A stretch of 64,000 nt of DNA from Sternotherus odoratus (taxonomy: Eukaryota; Chordata; Testudines; Kinosternidae), in NCBI GenBank assembly GCA_032164245.1, contig JAVMKO010000009.1, positions 83,184,712 to 83,248,711 on the forward strand, written 5' to 3'. This document shows, one piece after another, positions 55,861-64,000 of the stretch (position 1 is the first letter of the stretch; each line of letters begins with the position of its first letter). The notes beneath the pieces are model-generated. The model searched no databases, had not been told where the DNA came from, and was given only the letters and a program-made list of their open reading frames with translations. Both the position numbers and the translations under genes were made by a program.

Positions 55861-57224
55861 ATCATGTTAAAAAAATTATTAAAACATTTAAAAAAAATAA
55901 TCAAGAAAACACATCACCAACGCTAAGCTACTGTTGATTAAAAATTAACCTATGAATAAACTAAAGCAATACAACTACAATATTAAATCAACAAGTTAGT
56001 CTCAATATTGGATTGGAGTTAATTCATCAAAAATGATCAAACCTTATAGAGATTCTTACCATCTCCTGGATTCATCTGGAACTGCAGACCATGTTATTCT
56101 GATGACAGAGCATTTCTCATCTCTGGTCCTCTTTTAGTGAGAGACTGGTCAAATACTAGTGACTTCCTCTCCCCAAGATGATGGGTCTTGGAGGCCCTGG
56201 AAGGTCAGTCTTCCCTCAGGTGAATTGTTCACCCGAAAGGGGTTCACCATGATCTTCATGGTGTGTGACTATCAGGTGTGAAACTGACCTTGCTCCAGTT
56301 GGATTTGAATTAGGTCACTGAGCACCAACTTGAAAAAGTCCCTCTTAAATCAGAAATTTAAAAAATATCCAGTGTTTTCTGTACCACAGAAACTGATATT
56401 GTGACTTCCTATCTCTATTCTTCCCCCACCCCACCCGCCAAAAAAATCAGTTATGGATACATGAGACCCCGCAAAAGGAGCTAGCATGCCCTTATCAAGA
56501 CAAAGAGATCTTGAGCACAGTGTCGCATCGGCTTAGGGAAAGTTCAGCATACAAATCCTATAAAATAGCTGATGGCCAGGGTTCTTTACAACCACCATTC
56601 ACTCAATATTTGTCCATCAGCAAAATTAAAAATAAATTGGAACAGTTTATGACCAGCGGTGTCATTCTTCTCGCAAACAAGGCAGTTTACTGGAACCTCT
56701 CTATTTTGGGATGAGGCTGTAGTCAAACAGCTCATTTTCTGGAATCTTCATCTTGATAGAGAGACGTTATTTAAAAGCCTATACAGCTGAAACCCATTTA
56801 AAACGAACATTTATCAAGTTTATATAGGTCCGTGTTCTCAGGTACACACACCCCAAGTCCATAGCAGCCTGAGCTAGTCAGTCTTGAGAGCATGCTTCAA
56901 GACCACTTTCGTTCCCTGGCCAGTCTGGAGATGTGACTGGGTAGGGCTGGTGGCGTGGGAGTCTGGGAACTACAGGAGAGAGGGAGCCAATTATTTTTGT
57001 CACGGGGTTATTTGGTTTGAGCGGAGAGAATTAACAGGCCTGTTTGCTTTGTGTATTTTTAGAAGATCGCTAGAGCTGCCCAGAGCTTTGGAGGGGAGGA
57101 ATTTTACACTTAGTGTGCAAAAATCCAGACAAATCAATAACATGCATTCTGTAAATTTGAGGTGAATGTAATGCTGCTGCTTTCATGCATGTGGGACAAT
57201 CTGCATAGATGAGTCCCCGGAAGG
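55861..57224. other. Unassigned non-coding DNA
   Basis: AT-rich with A runs near 55890. Could contain unrecognised LTR material (56040-56500), but nothing decisive is seen. Frames of 67 and 93 codons show no domain. Confidence 0.35.
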
Positions 57225-57462
57225 ATGGTCCCGCGGTTAGAGTGCTGAGCTGGGTTTCAGGAGAGCTGGGTTTAATGTCCTACTTTGCGGCAGACTCCCA
57301 GCGTGACTTTACACAAGTCACCCAGGCTGGGTCTGTTCTTCATCTGTAAATTGTGTGTAATGGTGCTTAGTATCTCACCAGAGTGCTGTGAAGACAAATT
57401 AAAAATAGCAAGGTGCTCAGATCCTATGGAAATTGACACTATGTAAGTATCTAAGCTAGATA
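57225..57462 (+). mobile_element. MIR-like tRNA-SINE, nearly full length
   Basis: The tRNA-derived head 'ggttagagtgctgagctgggtttcaggagagctgggtttaatgtcc' has A-box- and B-box-like segments. It is followed by the core 'gcagactcccagcgtgactttacacaagtcaccc', 'cttcatctgtaaattg' and the tail 'aaggtgctcagatcctatggaaattgacactatgtaag'. Diverged and presumably inactive. Confidence 0.85.
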
Positions 57463-59800
57463 TAATCAAGATGAATAAAAAAACTGGAGAGAAAAAAGGA
57501 AGGGAAAATATGACCATAGATCTGTGGAGAATGAGATGAGATGTCTGACTCGTTCTTTTCCTTCTTGTCAGCCTTCCTGACCTTAACTATAAAGCCTACA
57601 ACTGCACGAGTCTAACCTTTAGGATGCATCTAATCAATATAGCTTTTGTTAAGAGTATATTGTATCTGTCCCTTAAATGGTGTTACCGAAATGCTCTGGG
57701 AAGACCATCTGGAAGAATTTCCCCTAACTTCTCCAGTATGCTAGGTGCATATTAAACACATGAGCAGGCAGACGGGGAGCAGTCAAGTCAATGTGCCAGC
57801 TAAAAGGTTGTCTGGAAGAAGGACCTAATATCGTGCCCCCGCAGAGCATAGCCAGCTTTTCTTTGTCTGTCTGTCGACCCTGCTTTTCCATAGTGTGTGA
57901 TGTAGTGTGCCGACGTTGGCTGGAAGGAGAGAGGATTGCCGTTTTGGTGTTTCTCCACTTCCAAAGTGGATACGCTGAATCAGAAAAAGGCTCCCTTACT
58001 CCAGAATAAGCATGTCCACATGGATTTTATCTCAAATAATTATTCTGGAGACTACCTATTTGGGGATTTTCCAAGAAGTTAAGCCCTTACCCTTGGGTAA
58101 ATCAAGCATAGTATCATTAGTCATGCTGCAGTAAAACCTGGTGAGAGATCAGAATCAGGTCCTGCATGGTGGTTGATCTTGGACTTTTAGAATGGATTTT
58201 CACTTCCCTTATTCAAACACACCTCTCCCACTGTCCTTCAGTGTCATATGGGTGCCAAACTCCCTTCGGTCACATTGAAAACTCCAGCCTATAAGAACGC
58301 CCATGTTAGCCACCGCTTGCCTCATTTTCAAAACCCAAGCCAGCCGACAGGTGATATTTCTGGGCACCCCAGATGGTTCTGGTGGACTTGCGTGATGTTT
58401 GTCCTTTTGATCATGTTTAACTGAATTAAAAGTGTATTCCTCCAGCCGGGCCTCGAAGGACTTTTTCTCTGTTGGTTTGTCTCGTCTGGGAACATTTTTC
58501 AAATGTGTAGACACCACCAGAAAGCTGAATGTGACACTCTGAGAATTATTTCCTGTGGTAACTTTTATTCAACAAAATGTTTGGCTGCTTTATTTATGAC
58601 TTCATAAGTCATGTGGGAGTTCAGAATAAAAAGGCCTACGGTTTTCTTTTAGTCTTCTCTGCATCTCCGTCTCGTTGGCTTTGCTTGGCGAGTTCTCTAA
58701 ATGGCTGAAAGTTGCGGATGAGGTCGGCCTTCCCCTGAGTTGTTTCATTACACTGTTGACATGAACAGTAAATCCTGCTTTCCTTTGCTGCATGCTGAAG
58801 GTCACTCCTGCAGTATGCTCATAATGAGCCTCATAAGCCTGTGTCTCATCTCAGCAGGGCTCTCCCGTAATGCCCCCCTTCCCAAAAATCCATTAATTCT
58901 TTAACCTTATCAGTCTGCAGATGCCAAAGGCATCGGGTTAGCTTTAAGCCCTGTCTAGATGTCAGGTGACGCTTTGATTTTGTAGGATTTGGGGGTAACT
59001 TAAGGAATACTAGCGAAGGATCCAAACACTGGAAATTTCAAGTAGCAATAAATAAATGGGGATTTTAAAAACTCAGAGGAATCATTCACATTGATTTTAT
59101 TGTGCATGATTGTTACCTGCATCCTCTGCTGAGAAATGTTCTTATGCAGACAGAACCCTTGCTTACTTACAGTGGGAAAGGTGAGTGTCTTTTGAAAAGG
59201 GTACAGAAATAGACTTCAGCACTGTGAAATTCAAAGCTTTCAAGTCATTGTCTACTGATTTCTATCCTTTTGAGCTGGATTAAGAGAATTTCTGAAATGG
59301 AGGGGGAAATTAGAAACCAACCATTTTAACAAATACACCTGCAGTCTATCTGCCCCATTGTTTTTAAATTAACACCTGTGCATTTAGAGCCTATTAAAAT
59401 AATTTCATGCTCGAACGACTCTGTGTCTGCTACAACTGTGGCAGGATATCATGGGAATACCCATGCAATATGCTTGTTTGATGCTTGTCACAACACAGAT
59501 TGACAATCAAAGAGCTGCAGTTTATAAAACATTCATTACATTGCAATTTAGAGCGGCTGGTTTTGGTTTTAATTAAAAATACAAAGGAAAAAAAAAACAG
59601 AATTCAGAGTAAAACAGCCGACAAAAAACTTCTGACAAACCCTTTTGATGCGGTTCACACCAAGTCGGTGAGAAGCGGCAGCATGCTCAGAGCATGACTC
59701 AACCCGCTCAGGCGTCTCATGGGGAAGTGGTAGCTCCCTATGTCACGCTGTACCTGGACGTTCCGCTGCTGGCATATTTTGCTCCCTAACCCTTTGTTAG
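57463..59800. other. Unassigned non-coding DNA
   Basis: A 102-codon minus-strand frame (58209-58517) is Lys/Arg-rich but matches no domain I know. No recognisable repeats apart from a possible fossil MITE word ('gagatcagaatcaggtcc' at 58145). Confidence 0.35.
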
Positions 59801-62800
59801 GTCTGAATTTTGTGTGTCTCTGTTTGTTTATTTAGAGCTCTGAGGCATTTGGGATGTTGTTGGTTGGCTAGGTGGCTTCTGAAGCACTTGGATATCCAGT
59901 CTGCCTATTGTAGTGATTTTGTTACTCCTGAAAGCCTGCCAGGCTAATGCCAAGGGACTGCTGCTTCTGTCTTGGAGGCGGCTGTGCCTTTTGCTCTTGC
60001 GAACAGAGGTTGGTGCATTATGAAAAACTGAAGTAATTGTAGGGTTGGCAACCAGAGGCTGTAGAGTGAATTTTGTCTGTACTTGGAGAAACCTCAATGC
60101 ACAGCCCCAAAGTACCAGCAGTGCAGAACAAATGAATGTGTGGTTTAAATCCATAGAGCGCCGCACCAGAGTTAAATCTCTGGTTGCACTCCATCTTGCA
60201 TTTGCTGATTGCTGACTGCTTGACTTGGCAAACTCCTTTGGGGGGTGGTGGGAGGGAGCGGATGTAATGTTGTATATGTTTGTCCTGTGCTATTTATTAT
60301 GGGTCTGATCACAGACTCTCCGCTGTCCATTTGACTAGTGGTCCTCTCGTCCTTCCCCCTTACAGCTTGTGCTCTGCATGCTGTCCCGGAGATCTCTCTC
60401 CAGTGATGCGTTACGGCTGGGCCACTGCTGAGCCTGGCTTAATCCGTTTCGTTTGCTAAGCCGCGTTCTAAGTAACCCCCAAAGAGTTCATTCAGTCTTG
60501 CTCAGCTAACCGCAGGAGATTGGATTGTGTGAACTAGCGTTAGAGTGGCAGGAATTCCGCTTTGAATTTGTGAGCCAAGGCAAGTGTCAGGAGGCCTTTG
60601 TGGACTCATCTTTAGGGCCATATTTGCTGCTCAGCACAGTGAGAAAGAGATCACCGCAGAGATGAGGGAGGGCGCTCGCCCGTGATACAGGCAGAGTATG
60701 AAGCTGATTCAGCCCTACTGGGGCAGCTGATCATGCAAAGCTGCAGTAGGCTTGTGTATCTTGCTCGCTGTTACAAATAGCTTGGAATATATGCGCCTGC
60801 TGCCTGTGCAGCCAGAGGCAGGAGATGGCAGGTAACCCCAGAGCTGGGGCTGTGTTCGTTATCAGGACCTGTGTTTCAATTACAGAGTCTTCCAGAAAGG
60901 CTGTGGGCAAGAGCGTTTGCAAATGAAGACGTTTCCTTGGTACGCTCCCCACCCCTCACTTTATTTTAAACTGATTCCGCGCATGGCATTGTCAGCTGTG
61001 TGTGCACCTTTCGAAACCCGACAGAGGAGCCTCTGAGGTGCCCAGATGGTGCCCCTCGACAAGGCTATCTCTTCACCCAGGCCTTTCCCCCAAGGAAAGG
61101 GCTACAGGCTGGCCTGGCAATGCTTCTCCTCGAAGACAAACGCCAGGGAAGTCTGGGGGAACAGGAGGTCAGAAATGCCGTTATCCCTCCTGGGGTGCAT
61201 GGTGCTGAGAATGCTTTTGGCAATGCAAAAGGGAGTTTGTACCTTCTTTGTGGGCTAGGTGGTGAATGGGACCATTCTCTGGCAAGGGACGCCCCCCCCC
61301 TTTCATCTGTGTGTGGGCTTACCTGGCTTTGGATCCTGGATGGGAGGAGTCAGTGGGGCTACTTGCAGGGAAGGGGGACAGGGCTTTGGTTACAGGGGTG
61401 TACGCCCCCAGAGACGTCGCACTGCTCAGGGAAGCTGAGCATGGCCTGGTGGGGTTGGTAACGTACTTCTGAAAACTGAATTGTCCCGAACCCTGTAGGG
61501 CAGCATAAATGATTGTCTCCTGGAAGAAAACTGAGACATCTCTGTGCATCTCCAGAGTTACCCCAGGGTCACTGCAGCTTCCGGCCACCCCTCTTCTCTG
61601 CTTAATGACGTGTACTGAAACAAGCCACCGTTGGAGAGTCTCGGTGGCTCTGGACCAGCCATATAGTCACTTAACGGTGTCTGCTGCTGTTACAGTGCCC
61701 AGATGCTCTATATACCCGTCTACAAAGCTCTTTAGAAGGGGGGGTGAACTGAGACCGATTCAGTGACCTGACCCCAGTAACACAGGAAGTCCATGACAGA
61801 GCCAGGGATTGACCCCCTCTCCAGAGTCACAATCCTGTGTTTGTCACAAAACTTCCTGTCATGTTGACTCCAGAGGCTCCATCTGAATAAACTTGGTTGG
61901 AATTAATCTTCGTCGTTTTGTGGTATCTAATTGTTATGATCATAAACTAATAGACACAGTCAGGTCAATGGCTGAGGTCACTCTCAAGTGTGCCCATTGT
62001 GACATCAGAGGTTACTCAAGCAATCATCACACTCTCTCCAGCTAATTTGCATATTTTAAAAAAAATTAAATGGAAGGTCCTGAACGATATGAATCTAGAG
62101 TTAAGTTGAATGTATATATCAGTAACATTTAAGAGTTATAAAAAAAAATAATTACAAGAATGCTATAGTTTATCCAAAAACCAAGCATTACAAACTAAGG
62201 ACATTCAAAGTTACTTAAAAATGTTTGTACTAGTTTTAAGTTTAAAAGTATAGAAATGCACAGTCAAGGGACCCAACAACCTTAACTCTGCCTTGTAATA
62301 AGCTCATGGAATAAACAATCGTGATGATTATAACATTTCAGTGTTTGTGGTTTAGGTTGGATGAAACGGATTTCTAAAGACAGAAGTGTTTTTTCCCTTG
62401 TTCCCCTCTTGGCATCACTACAGGGCAGAGTTAAAATTGTTTGTGTCTCTTTATAGCAAAACACATTGTCATGTAATCTCTCTCTCACCAATAGATAGCT
62501 CTGGCAGCTTCGGCAGTGTAAGCTGGGAGGGTCCTTTACCTAACCCTGTTCCTTGGGATGAAATTGTTAGGGACCCTGTTTCCTTGTTCTTTATAGAATT
62601 CCTCTCAGTGCTCTGCTCTGTCGGTGTTTTCGGCTGAGCTGCACACAGTTGAGGTGCGCTCCAAAATCGGTGCGCTCACACTTGCGTGGCTTCTCCTGCC
62701 GTCTGCAGGCGTTCCAGATGTTCCAGCTGCAGACTCTTCAGGTGTTCATTTGGCACACTGCTTTGTAATGATAGCACTGTTTTTTGTTTGTATGTAATAT

Positions 62801-63399
62801 ACATCCTACTCACAAAGGCAGTGTTTCGGCCATTCTTGCTCCCTCTCTAAATATGGCTAACATGGGGTTACTAAAGACTACTATTTCCATTAATAGCAGT
62901 CTATAGCTGTCATCCCAGCTGCCTGTCAAACAAAAACCTTGTTCTAGCACAGCCTAAAATACTTCCCTTGTAGCGCCAGGATGATGTGAATACTTCAGTG
63001 GCCTCCTGGGATCATCTGGCATGAAAGTTCTGAGTTTCTGCACTCGGTGCTGACAGTGTCCTATTGTGAGTATTTATTCATACCAGGTGAATATTCTTTG
63101 ATATTACCTGTGCTCATTATAATTTGTAATGCTAATAATCCCTCCTAAGATTTTATATTGCAAAGCAGCCCTCTTGTTTGCATGTTGTGATTAGGCTTGG
63201 TTAAATGCCAGAATATGTTCCTTGCTGTGGCATGAATTCATTTTCTTTTCTCTTCCCCTGGCCTTGTCATAAAGGGTTTTTGTGGGGGTTGCACACCTAG
63301 CTGAAATGAAGTTTATTTTTAGTTACTGAAGTATCAAAATGCATCTTTGATCTGGCGTTGATAACTTATGATATCACTGTAAATTCTGCTATATTTCAG
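59801..63399. other. Unassigned non-coding DNA
   Basis: The largest frames are 112 codons on the minus strand (59828-60166) and 153 codons on the plus strand (61000-61461). The latter lies in a GC-richer part where all three plus frames stay open, which argues against coding. Only homopolymer runs (62050, 62140) stand out otherwise. Confidence 0.35.
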
Positions 63400-63676
63400 A
63401 GAGACCGCATGGGCTCAAGGCTACAGCACTGGCTTAGGAATCAGGAGACTTGAGTTCATATTCCTGGCTCTACCACTGATTTGCTGTGTGACCTTCGGCA
63501 AGTCAGTTCACCTCCTCTGTGCCTCTGGCTCCCCTTCCACCCTTCGTCTGTTGCCTATTAACTTTGGAAACTCTTTGGAGCAGGGACGATCCCCTTATGT
63601 GTTTGTCTGGTGCCTCGCACAGTGGGCCTTGGATCTCAGTTGGAGCCCTCAGAGGTGACTGTAATACAAAGAAGCA
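63400..63676 (+). mobile_element. MIR-like tRNA-SINE, nearly full length
   Basis: The head contains 'gcactggcttaggaatcaggagacttgagttcatattcctgg', with A-box and B-box remnants. The core follows: 'ctctaccactgatttgctgtgtgaccttcggcaagtcagttcacctc'. The tail is 'ggagcagggacgatccc…gcctcgcacagtgggccttgg…gtaatacaaag'. Order and spacing are those of a complete reptile MIR-like SINE. Confidence 0.9.
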
Positions 63677-64000
63677 ACTCAGACATTTAAACTGAGTTGA
63701 ATGGTGGTACTAAATTTTCATTTCATATTCTGAATGGGAATCGGGAACAGCTCTTATTATTATTTGCCCTTCAAAAATGAGCCGACACACACGAGAGAGC
63801 AGGCAGTTTTGGGGAAGCGTGATGCTTAATAATGTATTTTATATTGATTAGCGGTCCTTTTAAGCCTGTATGGGAAAGTTGGCAACTTAATGTAGAGAGA
63901 AAAAGGCTGTAGAATGTTGACACACAGCTTCTTGGGCAAAAAGTTTAAATTTAAATTTTTTTCTTATGTAATCATGTTGGTATTGCATCTCCATGGTAAT
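63677..64000. other. Unassigned AT-rich non-coding DNA
   Basis: Nothing recognised up to the window edge. Confidence 0.35.

Noticed and set aside
61000..61461. 153-codon open frame, one of the longest on the plus strand
   Set aside because: Other plus frames over the same bases are also open, composition follows local GC, and no domain, signal peptide or splice context is recognisable.
63400..63480. tRNA-like head with A-box- and B-box-like words
   Set aside because: Followed directly by the SINE core and tail. It lacks a foldable cloverleaf acceptor stem, so it is a SINE promoter remnant and not a tRNA gene.
1..64000. A novel multi-gene system (defence, biosynthetic or secretion locus)
   Set aside because: No protein-coding genes beyond dead CR1 fragments are supported. 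The window is vertebrate non-coding DNA.

Overview
This window reads as non-coding nuclear DNA from a reptile, most probably a turtle. It is dominated by old and middle-aged transposable elements. The main evidence is several 5'-truncated CR1 LINEs. Three of them end in the 'GGGCTAGATGGACCTTTGGTC…CTTATGTTCTTATG' type of 3' tail that I associate with turtle and crocodilian CR1s. There are also MIR-like tRNA-SINEs, a Penelope-like (PLE) foldback insertion, solo-LTR-like blocks, and many non-autonomous DNA transposons (hAT-, Tigger/mariner- and Harbinger-like) of kinds I recall from turtle genomes. The lineage call rests on recognising repeat families, not on a database search.

I find no protein-coding exon, tRNA gene, rRNA gene, CRISPR array or operon. 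The longest open frames (up to about 195 codons) are antisense to repeats, lie in GC-rich repeats, or look like chance frames. The only recognisable coding homology is decayed CR1 ORF2 (reverse transcriptase and C-terminal domain). The simplest reading is an intergenic desert or part of a very large intron.

Layout. 1-9 kb: GC-rich nested hAT-like repeats (590-1312), a (TG)19 microsatellite, MIR-like SINEs, and a very clean hAT MITE (6326-6712) with a perfect 15-bp inverted repeat and perfect 8-bp target duplication. 9-17 kb: a Harbinger-like MITE with TAA duplications (13175-13460), a CR1 tail (14411-14750), fossil palindromic MITEs, SINE tails, and a CpG-rich MITE (16750-17143). 17-22 kb: mostly unassigned AT-rich DNA. 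22-27.7 kb: a PLE insertion with a 12-bp target duplication (22456-22567), three CR1 copies, a hAT MITE (26084-26207) and a Tigger-like MITE (27435-27632). 27.7-36 kb: AT-rich and largely featureless, with fossil MITEs. 36-39.7 kb: a mariner-like MITE interrupted by a CR1, an inferred 990-bp LTR on the minus strand, and a MITE carrying repeated ACTACA-type motifs. 41-45 kb: a long inverted repeat, a SINE, a MITE and a probable LTR with an internal 104-bp tandem duplication. 46-49 kb: a second ACTACA-motif MITE and a Tigger-like MITE. 51.3-53.1 kb: the longest CR1 copy, split by a 438-bp solo LTR with a 4-bp target duplication. 53-64 kb: a truncated MITE, a minus-strand CR1 and two fairly complete SINEs, in otherwise unassigned DNA.

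Nothing here looks like a new enzymatic or defence system. The best leads are how the mobile elements are built and nested, and the transcription-factor-like motifs some of them carry.
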